NCBI GenBank assembly: GCA_903844855.1
Contig: CAIMVH010000087.1
Span: 1-58,905, forward strand
Reading direction: 5' to 3'
DNA: 58,905 nucleotides
From: an uncultured Actinomycetes bacterium
Lineage (GTDB): Bacteria; Actinomycetota; Actinomycetes; Nanopelagicales; Nanopelagicaceae
The translations under genes and the position numbers were made by a program. A model generated the notes under the pieces. That model did not search any database. It was not told the DNA's origin and was given only the letters and a program-made list of their open reading frames with translations. Below, one piece after another: positions 27,625-36,528 of the stretch. Position 1 is the first letter of the stretch; every line of letters starts with the position of its first letter.

Positions 27625-28523
27625 AGCGCTCGGGGTTTGTGGCAATCGTTGGTAGACCAAACACGGGTAAGTCAACGCTCACAAACGCCCTGGTAGGCAC
27701 CAAGGTCGCCATCACTTCTTCAAAGCCGCAGACTACGCGCCACACCATTCGCGGCATCGTCAATACCGAGGATGCACAGATTATTCTGGTTGATACCCCG
27801 GGTATCCATCGACCACGAACGCTGCTGGGAGAGCGCCTCAACGAATTAGTTCGGGCGGCATACGCAGACGTCGAAGTTATCGCTATGTGCTTACCGGCTG
27901 ATGAAGAGTGCGGCACGGGTGATCACTTCATTTGCCAAGCTCTTTCGGCAGCATACAAGACTAAGCGCATCGCCTTGCTCACGAAGATAGACACCATTCC
28001 TAAGGCGGAGCTACCTGGGAAACTTATGGAGATCTCGGAGCTAGCAAAGAAGTCGGGATTTGAGTGGGATGAAATCGTTCCTGTCTCCGCACTCTCTGGA
28101 GAACAACTCGATGTTGTTATTAACGTTTTGGCTGGGGCGCTTCCAGAGGGTGGAATGCTCTACCTCGATGGTGAAGTCACTGATGAGCCACAAGACATCA
28201 TGGTCGCTGAATTAATTCGCGAGGCTGCTCTTGAAGGTGTTCGTGATGAATTGCCACACTCCATCGCGGTCATGGTGGAGGAGATTGTGCCCAGAACTTC
28301 TGGAAAGAAGATCACCGATGTGCGTGCCTACATTTACGTAGAGCGCCCAAGCCAGAAGTCGATAGTGATTGGCACGGGTGGAGCCCGCCTGAAAGATGTG
28401 GGAACGCGAGCTCGCCATGCAATCGAGGCATACTTAGGCACACCCATTTTTCTTGACTTACATGTCAAGGTTGCTAAAGAGTGGCAGAGCGATCCTAAGG
28501 CGCTTAAACGATTGGGTTGGTGA
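27621..28523 (+). CDS. era: GTPase Era
   Basis: 300 residues from GTG at 27621. G motifs: GRPNTGKST (about residues 9-17), DTPGIHRPR, and TKID for guanine recognition. The C-terminal KH domain (about 215-300) has VEEIVPRTSGKKITDVRAYIYVERPSQKSIVIG. It binds the 3' end of 16S rRNA and assists 30S maturation. It is coupled to the small protein before it and to glnE after it (TGATG). Confidence 0.97.
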   Translation: MKRSGFVAIVGRPNTGKSTLTNALVGTKVAITSSKPQTTRHTIRGIVNTEDAQIILVDTPGIHRPRTLLGERLNELVRAAYADVEVIAMCLPADEECGTGDHFICQALSAAYKTKRIALLTKIDTIPKAELPGKLMEISELAKKSGFEWDEIVPVSALSGEQLDVVINVLAGALPEGGMLYLDGEVTDEPQDIMVAELIREAALEGVRDELPHSIAVMVEEIVPRTSGKKITDVRAYIYVERPSQKSIVIGTGGARLKDVGTRARHAIEAYLGTPIFLDLHVKVAKEWQSDPKALKRLGW

Positions 28524-31411
28524 TGGAGAAGAGGCGAGCCAGCGAGCAAGGTTTCTTTGCCCGCTCTGGTTTTCTAGATACCACCCAGGCCGAGATTTTG
28601 ATGGGCCTTTTGCCTTCAAGGGAAGTCTTCGCCGATGCGCTCTCGCATGCATCAGATCCGGACCAGGCGCTCGCACTCCTTGTGCGTTTGATCGAGGCCG
28701 ATCAATCCGTGGCGCAGACTTTGTTGGTCGATGCATTGCTCACAGATCGAATAGTTGCCGTACTCGGGGCGAGCGCAACTTTAGGCGAACACCTGATTCG
28801 CTTCCCGGGCGACATCACGCTTCTCCTTGGAGAAGATCTCACTCCCGCCCCAGAACTCTTTCTTGCGGCACCTACCTGGTTAGAATGTGCAAATACGCTC
28901 CGCATTAATTACCGGCGAGCACTCTTGCAGATAGCGGCAGCCGATCTCACAGGCACTCGCGGTTTTGAAGCAACCTCACTGGCGCTCTCGGACTTGGCTG
29001 ACCGCGCTCTCGAGGCCGCTCTGCTCATTGCGCGCCAAGAGACCGGAATTTTAGATACTGAACTAGCAGTTATCGCGATGGGTAAGTGCGGGGCGCGGGA
29101 GCTTAATTACATTTCAGATGTCGATGTCATTTTTGTTGCCGACGATGTTGATGGCGATCAATTACGCAATGCCACCAAACTGGCTACGCAAGTGATGCGC
29201 GCTTGCCACGAAACCACGAGTGAAGGTTCGCTCTGGGAAGTCGATGCGGGCCTGCGTCCGGAAGGAAAAGATGGTCCGCTCGTACGAACCATTGAAAGTC
29301 ACACGGCCTACTACGAACGATGGGCCCAACCGTGGGAGTTTCAAGCGTTGTTAAAGGCACGCACTGCGGCGGGCAGTAAGGAAGTGGGGGCTCGGTTCAT
29401 CGCGATGGCAGCTCTTGGCACGTGGAGTGTGGCCGAGAAGCCCACTTTTGTTGATGACGTACGGAAGATGCGCAAGAGAGTCGAAGAGCATATTCCCAGT
29501 AAGGATGCAGACCGTCATCTCAAATTAGGCGTGGGCGGATTGCGAGATGTGGAGTTTGCGGTCCAACTTCTGCAGCTCGTTCACGGGAAGGCAGACGAGG
29601 ATCTTCGCGTGCAGAGCACGATGTCGGCGCTACGCGCACTGAGCGCTGCTGGTTACGTGGGGCGTGAGGACGGTGTGGCGCTACTTGAAGCTTATAGTTG
29701 GATGCGCACGCTTGAGCATCGCATTCAACTTAATCAACTGAAACGCAGTCACCTCATTCCAGAAGAAGAGAGCGACCTCAGGCGAATCGCTCGCTCGATG
29801 GCCTACGAGTCCAGTGCTGAACTCCTCCAGCAGTGGCGTGAGCGCCGTTCACTTGTCCGCAGTATTCACGAAAAGCTCTTTTTTAGACCGCTTCTCGCAG
29901 CAGTTGCCCGTCTGGCGGCAGATGAACAACGCCTCACGCCAGAAGCCGCACAAGCTCGACTGTTGGCTCTTGGTTACGGAGATCCAGTGGGCGCTTTGGC
30001 GCATATACAAGCTCTTACTTCAGGAGTTTCCAGACGTGCGGCGATCCAACGTCAATTACTTCCCGCAATGTTGGAGTGGTTCACCCAAGGACCAGACCCA
30101 GACGCCGGGCTCTTTGGGTTTAGACAAGTTTCGGATGCGTTAGGTGATACGCCTTGGTACTTACGGATGTTGCGCGACAGTGGAGCTACTGCGCAACGCC
30201 TCGCTCTCGTGCTCTCCTCATCACGATATGCATCCGAACTTATCTTGCGCGCACCTGAAGCAACTGCGATGTTAGATGACGATGGAGATCTTGCTCCTCG
30301 AGGCATAGAGCAACTTATTCTGGAATCTCTTAGCGTGGTGCGTCGCCAAGATGAGAGCGATAAAGCGATTGAATCGGTGCGCGCAGTCCGCCGCCGAGAA
30401 CTCTTTCGCACCGCAGTGGCCGATCTGCTCGGCACGCTCTCGGTTGCCGAAGTGGGTGACGCGCTGAGTGATGTTGCTGGAGCGACCTTAGAAGCCGCAT
30501 TTGATGCGGCAAGCCGCGCATACGTGGCAGAGCATGGGCCACTCACCATTAAATTTGCGGTGATTGCTCTCGGACGTCTCGGTGGTAATGAAATGAGTTA
30601 CCAGAGTGATGCAGATGTGCTCTTCGTACACGAATATTTACCTGGAACAGATGAACGTACCGGAACTGACGCTGCGCATTGGATCGCGGGAGAGATGCGA
30701 CGCCTTACTTCGCTGCCAAACCCTGAACCACCGCTAATTATTGATCCAGATCTCCGTCCTGATGGAAAACAAGGTCCGTTGGTCCGTTCGCTCTCCGCAT
30801 ATGCGCATTACTACGCGGAGCAGGCCCTTCTTTGGGAGCGACAAGCGCTACTTCGGGCTCGTCCAATTGCTGGTGATTCAGATTTGGGGGAGCGCTTCAT
30901 TGCGCTCATTGATTTCTACCGGTATCCCACTGCCGGAATAAGCATGAGCAATCTTCGAGAGATGCGGCGGCTGAAGGCGCGTGTGGAATCCGAACGCTTG
31001 CCGAGAGGTGCAGATAAGTCGCTCCATCTCAAGCTGGGTCCTGGCGGCTTATCTGATGTCGAATGGATGGCTCAATATCTTCAAATGAAATATGCGGGTA
31101 AGAATCCTCGGTTGCGTATCACTGGAACACTTGAAGTGCTTAATCGAGCGGTGGCAGTGAATCTCTTGACGATAGCTGATGCGGCCACACTCTCAGATTC
31201 ATGGTTGCTCGCCACTCGCATTCGCAATGCGGTCATGCTCGTGACGGCACGCCACTCAGATGAGGTCCCCAAGGCTGCCGAGAGTGCGCGAGCAGTCTCG
31301 CAGGTGCTTGGTTTTGCCTCTGGTGAAGCGCTCATGGAAGAGTGGCGTCGACAGAGTCGGCGAGCACGCGCAGTCTTTGAGCGACTCTTTTATGAGGATG
31401 GAAATGAATAG
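28523..31411 (+). CDS. glnE: Bifunctional glutamine-synthetase adenylyltransferase/adenylyl-removing enzyme
   Basis: 962 residues from ATG at 28523. Two nucleotidyltransferase domains each have the metal motif: GKCGARELNYISDVDVIFV near residue 190 (N-terminal, adenylyl removal) and GRLGGNEMSYQSDADVLFV near 685 (C-terminal, adenylyl transfer). Each is followed by a helical GlnD-PII-uridylyltransferase-like domain. GlnE adjusts glutamine synthetase by AMP modification of a tyrosine. The target glnA is not in this window; the GS-like gene at 36525-37853 lacks a recognisable adenylylation site. Confidence 0.97.
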   Translation: MEKRRASEQGFFARSGFLDTTQAEILMGLLPSREVFADALSHASDPDQALALLVRLIEADQSVAQTLLVDALLTDRIVAVLGASATLGEHLIRFPGDITLLLGEDLTPAPELFLAAPTWLECANTLRINYRRALLQIAAADLTGTRGFEATSLALSDLADRALEAALLIARQETGILDTELAVIAMGKCGARELNYISDVDVIFVADDVDGDQLRNATKLATQVMRACHETTSEGSLWEVDAGLRPEGKDGPLVRTIESHTAYYERWAQPWEFQALLKARTAAGSKEVGARFIAMAALGTWSVAEKPTFVDDVRKMRKRVEEHIPSKDADRHLKLGVGGLRDVEFAVQLLQLVHGKADEDLRVQSTMSALRALSAAGYVGREDGVALLEAYSWMRTLEHRIQLNQLKRSHLIPEEESDLRRIARSMAYESSAELLQQWRERRSLVRSIHEKLFFRPLLAAVARLAADEQRLTPEAAQARLLALGYGDPVGALAHIQALTSGVSRRAAIQRQLLPAMLEWFTQGPDPDAGLFGFRQVSDALGDTPWYLRMLRDSGATAQRLALVLSSSRYASELILRAPEATAMLDDDGDLAPRGIEQLILESLSVVRRQDESDKAIESVRAVRRRELFRTAVADLLGTLSVAEVGDALSDVAGATLEAAFDAASRAYVAEHGPLTIKFAVIALGRLGGNEMSYQSDADVLFVHEYLPGTDERTGTDAAHWIAGEMRRLTSLPNPEPPLIIDPDLRPDGKQGPLVRSLSAYAHYYAEQALLWERQALLRARPIAGDSDLGERFIALIDFYRYPTAGISMSNLREMRRLKARVESERLPRGADKSLHLKLGPGGLSDVEWMAQYLQMKYAGKNPRLRITGTLEVLNRAVAVNLLTIADAATLSDSWLLATRIRNAVMLVTARHSDEVPKAAESARAVSQVLGFASGEALMEEWRRQSRRARAVFERLFYEDGNE

Positions 31412-32660
31412 CGAATCGAGCATGTACCAGGGCAGTGCAGATCTGCCTGCGTTGAAGGCGATTATTCGCAATTTGCGCGAACTCCCACGTGCACTCTCGT
31501 GGAGCGCTGCGCTCTCAGGACTGTTGATTGTGCTCATATCGTGCACTGGACCTGTGGCCATGGTCGTACAGGCGGCGAATGCTGGAAACCTCACCAATGC
31601 GCAAACTGCCACATGGCTCTGGTCATGCTGGATCGGTTCCGGGCTCTTTGGTCTTTATCTCTCACTTAGATTGCGTATGCCCATTATTGGCGCGTGGTCC
31701 ACACCTTCGATCGCACTCTTGCTTACTGGCCTCGCGGAACACTCCTTAAGAGATGCCGTCGGTGCTTACTTCATCGCAGCCGTAGTCATCATCTTGATTG
31801 GCGTCACGGGAATCTTCAAAAGGATTTTGATGCTCGCCCCACCACCGGTCATTATGGCGATGCTCGCGGGTGTCCTCTTTGAATTCGGTGTGGGCGTCTT
31901 TAAGGTGCTTCCGGACCAACCAGGGATCATTATTGCAATGGTGGCTGGTTACTTCGTCGCTCGTCGATTTGGGTGGCGCGCACCTGTACTTGCCAGTCTC
32001 TTTGCTGGGCTCGTGGTGGCTTTTGCGATGCGTGAAGTCCGCTCTCCAAATCTGCATGTAGCACTTGCTAAACCAGAGTGGGTCAACCCCACTTTCTCAG
32101 TGAGTGCACTCATCACGCTTGCGATCCCACTTATTCTGCTCACACTTACTTCGCAGTACGCACCTGGCATGGCGGTAATGACAACCTATGGTTATGAAGC
32201 GCCAATAAATCGCTCACTTGTGACCGGCGGTGTGCTCTCACTTGCCAGCGCTGGTTTCGTGGGAAGCGGGGTGAACTCTGCAGCGATCACTGCAGCAATC
32301 GGAGCTGGTGATCATGCAGAGCCAGATAAGACGCGGCGATACACCGCTGGTGTCGTCTGCGGAATCGCCTATGTGGCGGTCGGTCTACTCGGATCCACTT
32401 TGCTGGGACTCTTTGGCGCACTTCCAGCACCCCTACTTGCAGCCCTCGCTGGTCTAGGCATTTTGCCTGCCATCGGCAATAGCGCACATGAGGCGATGGC
32501 AAACCCCGAGTACCGCGAAGCCGCGCTTATCACCTTGCTGGTCACCGTCTCAGGGATCCACCCACTCCAACTCGGTTCACCCTTCTGGGGCTTGCTCGCT
32601 GGCATTGCCACTCATCAAGTGGTGTCATTTGGCAGACGGCGCGGTGGCGCGAAGGCTTAG
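31404..32660 (+). CDS. BenE-family (benzoate/H+ symport type) transporter
   Basis: 418 residues with about 11-12 membrane spans. The BenE pattern is visible in ALSGLLIVLISCTGPVAMV, MPIIGAWSTPSIAL and GYEAPINRSLVTGG. Members carry benzoate and related aromatic acids. The start is placed at 31404 with GAGG at 31394-31397; ATGs at 31392 and 31398 are also in frame. It overlaps the end of glnE by 8 bp, so it may share that transcript, but it is also the first gene of the aromatic-type accessory region. The substrate is inferred from family. Confidence 0.8.
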   Translation: MNSESSMYQGSADLPALKAIIRNLRELPRALSWSAALSGLLIVLISCTGPVAMVVQAANAGNLTNAQTATWLWSCWIGSGLFGLYLSLRLRMPIIGAWSTPSIALLLTGLAEHSLRDAVGAYFIAAVVIILIGVTGIFKRILMLAPPPVIMAMLAGVLFEFGVGVFKVLPDQPGIIIAMVAGYFVARRFGWRAPVLASLFAGLVVAFAMREVRSPNLHVALAKPEWVNPTFSVSALITLAIPLILLTLTSQYAPGMAVMTTYGYEAPINRSLVTGGVLSLASAGFVGSGVNSAAITAAIGAGDHAEPDKTRRYTAGVVCGIAYVAVGLLGSTLLGLFGALPAPLLAALAGLGILPAIGNSAHEAMANPEYREAALITLLVTVSGIHPLQLGSPFWGLLAGIATHQVVSFGRRRGGAKA

Positions 32661-32664
32661 CGCT

Positions 32665-34101
32665 TTACTCTTTGGTCGACTGCAATTTCTTTATGAGCTC
32701 AACAATGACAGCGAAAGTGACGTGAACGTCATCTTGAGTCGTGCGAAAATTAGTAAAGCAAGGTCGGAGCCACACCTCACCGTCGATAACAGCCTGGCTG
32801 AGATAGACCCGGCCATCGGCTTGAATAGCGTCGCAGAGAGCGGCATTAAATGCATTGAGATCTGGTACATCGCTCGGTACTGCCCTGAGGGGGACGATTG
32901 AAAGCGACGGGCGAATTGGCATCACTTCAAGATGAGAGCTTGCATCCGCCAGATCGTAAAGCAACTGGGCTTGTTGCAGATTTTGTGAAATAGCCGCCCT
33001 AAACTCATCGGCGCCGTGAACCATAAACGCCAACCAGAGTTTGAGTGCACGTAGTGGCCTGGAGTACTCCAACGTGTAATCGACGGCATTGAGTACTGCG
33101 CCATCATGAGGAATGTATGCCTCTTCATGGCTGAAGACCGAAACTAAGGAGTTTCTATCACGCACCATCACAGCGCTGCAGGCCTTAGGGACATACATCC
33201 ATTTATGCGCATCGATGCTAATCGAGTCTGCGCGATCAAGTCCGGCGAAGGCGGATGCTCTTTCTGGTGTGGCTGCTGCAGGTAGTCCATAGGCGCCGTC
33301 GATATGCAGCCACACTCCGAACTCTTCGCAGACATCGGCGATGGCATCAATTGGGTCGACTGCGCCAATCAAAGTAGTTCCACCCGTTGCTACCACCGCG
33401 ATGGGAGTAAGTCCCTTAGCGATATCGGAAGTGATCATGTCGCGAAGGGCAGTGGGGGAGAGGCGCCGCTCGTTGTCGATGGGAACGCTGCGTAAATTGC
33501 GTGATCCGATTCCTAGCAGCTCTATTCCGCGCCGGACGGAGTAATGCGCATCTGCAGAGCAGTAGACCACGGGCGTGGTGCTTCCAAGGCCATTAAATCG
33601 ACTTCCAGGAATAGCGCGTTCGCGGGCAGCGACTAGTGCGGTGATATTGCTGATGGTGCCACCACTGGTAAATGCCCCACCCCCAGAGGGGAAGCCGAGA
33701 AACTCACCGAGCCACTTCAATGTTTGATGGTCCATCAGGCTCGCTGCCCTGGCATCGAGCGCCAAGTTAACGTCGTAAGAGTGCGCAAGAAGATCGGCAA
33801 GCGCGCCAATTTCTAGGCCGCTTGAACCAATGTAAGCCAGGTAGCGTGGGCGGGATTGCGCAAGTGAAGTATCGAGCACCTCAGCAGCGAGATCGAGTCC
33901 CGACATCGCGCTGATGCCAGTGGCTGGAAGTGGCTCTTGTAAGCGAGCGATGAGAGATGCACTCGGTACATGTTCTTCTTCACGTGCTTGATCGAAGTCT
34001 CGCCAAGCGCGCAGGACTATTTGGGCGGCGTGATGAAGCGCTACTTCCCGATCTACCCCGAGAGTGAGTGGATTACCACGCTTTGGCTCGGAGTGACTCA
34101 C
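32665..34101 (-). CDS. Pyridoxal-dependent group II decarboxylase (aromatic-amino-acid decarboxylase-like)
   Basis: 478 residues from a GTG start. The PLP lysine lies in SIDAHKWMYVP near residue 300; GTISNITALVAAR and HIDGAYGLPAA match AADC/tyrosine decarboxylase/glutamate decarboxylase-related enzymes. It likely converts an amino acid such as tyrosine, phenylalanine, tryptophan or DOPA to its amine. It begins 6 bp after the stop of an APC-type amino-acid permease, so import and decarboxylation are coupled. Substrate preference is not readable with certainty. Confidence 0.85.
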   Translation of the reverse strand: MSHSEPKRGNPLTLGVDREVALHHAAQIVLRAWRDFDQAREEEHVPSASLIARLQEPLPATGISAMSGLDLAAEVLDTSLAQSRPRYLAYIGSSGLEIGALADLLAHSYDVNLALDARAASLMDHQTLKWLGEFLGFPSGGGAFTSGGTISNITALVAARERAIPGSRFNGLGSTTPVVYCSADAHYSVRRGIELLGIGSRNLRSVPIDNERRLSPTALRDMITSDIAKGLTPIAVVATGGTTLIGAVDPIDAIADVCEEFGVWLHIDGAYGLPAAATPERASAFAGLDRADSISIDAHKWMYVPKACSAVMVRDRNSLVSVFSHEEAYIPHDGAVLNAVDYTLEYSRPLRALKLWLAFMVHGADEFRAAISQNLQQAQLLYDLADASSHLEVMPIRPSLSIVPLRAVPSDVPDLNAFNAALCDAIQADGRVYLSQAVIDGEVWLRPCFTNFRTTQDDVHVTFAVIVELIKKLQSTKE

Positions 34102-34107
34102 AAGGAG

Positions 34108-35607
34108 TTAGTTAACCAGATCCTTGAGCATCTCTTCATTTTCGTTTCGACGAATCGTTGAGACTACGACGCCTACGACGAAAACAATGAACGGCAAGAG
34201 GATGAGGAACCATCCGAGTGGGCTCAGTCCCCAAGATTGGGCCGTGGGGTCTACACCTTCCGCAACTGTGCCGGCCAAGAGGCCGAATCGCGACATCAGG
34301 AGGTATTCCCCGAGACCCAAACTAATGATGGCGAGAATCGGCGCTATGAGCGTGTTCCAGGGGCGAGTATCTTCCTTGGTCTTCTGGAAGTAGCGAATAA
34401 CGGCTAGCGAAACCAATATCTCCACAAAGACCATAGCCACTACAGAGAGACCGCTGAACCAGTAGAAGAGATTAAGAACTGGATCGAGGCCGCGAGCCGC
34501 GAAAAGGATCACGATAAGTGCGCCCACAACTGCCGTTGCGTAGGTGGCATTGCTTGGAGCGCCTTGCTTATTCACCTTGGCGAGTGCTGAAGGCAGAACT
34601 CCAGCGCGACCCATGGAGAAGAAGTAACGTGCGATGGAGTTGTGGAATGCTAGCAGTCCCGCGAAAAGGCTAGAAATAACTAACCAGCTCATAATAGTAG
34701 CAAGCCATGAGCCCACGTACTGGTCAGCCATTGTGAAAAGTACATTGGCGGGATTAGCTAGTGGTACATCTCCGACGCTGGAGTATTCAACAACTTTATC
34801 TACTACCTTACTCGCGCCCATACCGGTCACCATTGCGAGCGTCGTAATTACAAAGAGCCCAGTAATGAGCAGAATAGAGATGTAGGTTGCTCGAGGCACA
34901 ACACGCTTAGGATCCTTTGATTCCTCCCCATAAATTGCGGAAGCTTCAAATCCAATAAAGGATGCAAATGCGAATGAAAGTGCGATTCCGGCAGTGCCAT
35001 TAAGGCCACCAGCGAAAATATTCGCAGGGTTAAAGGATGCCCCAAGGTCGAAATTCTCTGGCCCGCCCTGCACCAGGATTGCAATTGCGAGTACGAAAAG
35101 TGAAAGCACTTCAAAAATTATGAAGACGCCAAGAATTTTTGCTCCGACATCCACGGCGCGCAGGGAGAGAAGTGTGACGATGGCCCAGGCGATGAGTGTC
35201 CATGCCCACCAAGGCATATCAAGACCGAGTGAATCTTTCATTTGTCCAGCAGCGACTGCACCAAAGAACCCAAAGATGGCTACCTGTACCGCGATATAGG
35301 CCATAAGCGAAACGAAGGCAGCACCGACGCCAGCTCGAGTACCAAGACCACGGCCGACGTAGGCAAAGAATGCGCCAGTGTTGGTGACGCGATGGCTCAT
35401 CGCTGCGTAACCCACGCTGAAAAGGAGTAGAGCGAGTCCGACGGCGAGATAGGCGCCGGGAACCGCGGCACCGTCACCGAGCACTACTGCTACGGGCACG
35501 GCGCCAGTCATGCCGACAAGTGGGGAGGCGGCGGCAACGACGAAGAAGACCACGCCCCAAACTCCAAGTCGACTCTTCTTTAAGGTTTCTCCCTGAGTGT
35601 GTGACAT
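34108..35607 (-). CDS. APC superfamily amino-acid/polyamine permease
   Basis: 499 residues with about 12 membrane helices. The N-terminal GVVFFVVAAASPLVGMTGAVP and SFAFASFIGFEASAIYGEE (helix 6 region) are typical of APC amino-acid transporters. A clear Shine-Dalgarno (GGAGAAG) precedes the ATG. It heads an operon with the group II decarboxylase, suggesting uptake of the amino acid or exchange of amino acid for amine. It is divergent from the acetoacetate-decarboxylase-like gene. Confidence 0.88.
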   Translation of the reverse strand: MSHTQGETLKKSRLGVWGVVFFVVAAASPLVGMTGAVPVAVVLGDGAAVPGAYLAVGLALLLFSVGYAAMSHRVTNTGAFFAYVGRGLGTRAGVGAAFVSLMAYIAVQVAIFGFFGAVAAGQMKDSLGLDMPWWAWTLIAWAIVTLLSLRAVDVGAKILGVFIIFEVLSLFVLAIAILVQGGPENFDLGASFNPANIFAGGLNGTAGIALSFAFASFIGFEASAIYGEESKDPKRVVPRATYISILLITGLFVITTLAMVTGMGASKVVDKVVEYSSVGDVPLANPANVLFTMADQYVGSWLATIMSWLVISSLFAGLLAFHNSIARYFFSMGRAGVLPSALAKVNKQGAPSNATYATAVVGALIVILFAARGLDPVLNLFYWFSGLSVVAMVFVEILVSLAVIRYFQKTKEDTRPWNTLIAPILAIISLGLGEYLLMSRFGLLAGTVAEGVDPTAQSWGLSPLGWFLILLPFIVFVVGVVVSTIRRNENEEMLKDLVN

Positions 35608-35705
35608 CGCTTCTCCTGCCGTGAGAACGTACGGATACGAATGATGCGGTAAGCATCTCTCAGGAAAATGGCCGGGTCAAGCAAATAAGTAACTTTTTTC
35701 TCAGG

Positions 35706-35718
35706 TATTGTGAATGCT
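35706..35718 (+). promoter_or_regulatory. -10 hexamer TATTGT for leaderless start
   Basis: TATTGT (35706-35711), then 7 nt, then ATG at 35719. A GTG at 35710 overlaps the hexamer, so the ATG is the better start. Confidence 0.45.
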
Positions 35719-36528
35719 ATGAGTGACTCAAAAGGATTCCTGCCGCCCCTCACCCCTACTGGTCAGAGTGCGCTTGTGCCCGAAATGCCCTGGTATTACT
35801 CAGGAACCTTGCTTACGGTGGAGTACCGCACCGAGCCTGGCTATGTGCGTGCGCTCCTGCCGGATGACGTAGAACTGGCCGATGAAGACCCGGATGCGGT
35901 GGCATTGATTTGGGCAGATTGGCAATCGTGCAGTGAGGGTGGGGCTGAGTTGCTTGACCCTGTTCGCTCACAATATTTGGAAGCATTCGCCGTGGTGCGT
36001 TGCAAATTCCAAGGCGTCACCTATAGCCGATGTGTCCTCATCTGGGTCACAAAAGATTTTGCGATTGGCCGCGGATGGTTCCAGGGATACCCAAAGAAGT
36101 TCGGCAATATCGCAGTCACTCGCATTTTCAATCACGGGAAAGCCTCACCCCGGCTTGAAGCCGGTGCCAAACTCGGTGCTTCACTGGCCGCCTACGATCA
36201 TCGCTTAGCGAGCGCGTTAGTAACTTTGCGCGAACCGGCGAAGAGCAATGGATTTGTAAATGGTCATCCCATGCTTCATCACCGGCTCATGCCATCGATC
36301 ACCATCGGCGCGGGATACTCCATGGATCAAGTGGTAACAATGGGCGGTGTGGAAGCAGACCTTGGCGTGCCTTGGGTAGGAGATGCACAACTGACTCTGG
36401 CAGATTCGCAATGGGATGAACTGAAATCAATTCTGCCCGTCAAAGAAATTATTGCAGGCTACTACCGTGAAGTTGGCGTGAAATTTGCCGGTGGAACGCT
36501 CCTTGAGGATCGCTCCCGTCCCGTTTAG
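35719..36528 (+). CDS. Acetoacetate-decarboxylase-family protein
   Basis: 269 residues from ATG at 35719. The fold-defining features are present: MPWYYSGTLLTVEYRTEPG near the start and YPKKFG (near residue 130) with the Lys pair used for the Schiff base in acetoacetate decarboxylase. Family members also include lactone-type or enol-acid decarboxylases and aldolases, so acetone formation is not implied. Its TAG overlaps the TAA of the convergent GS-like gene. In this setting it could act on a ketoacid from ring cleavage; that is inference. Confidence 0.78.
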   Translation: MSDSKGFLPPLTPTGQSALVPEMPWYYSGTLLTVEYRTEPGYVRALLPDDVELADEDPDAVALIWADWQSCSEGGAELLDPVRSQYLEAFAVVRCKFQGVTYSRCVLIWVTKDFAIGRGWFQGYPKKFGNIAVTRIFNHGKASPRLEAGAKLGASLAAYDHRLASALVTLREPAKSNGFVNGHPMLHHRLMPSITIGAGYSMDQVVTMGGVEADLGVPWVGDAQLTLADSQWDELKSILPVKEIIAGYYREVGVKFAGGTLLEDRSRPV

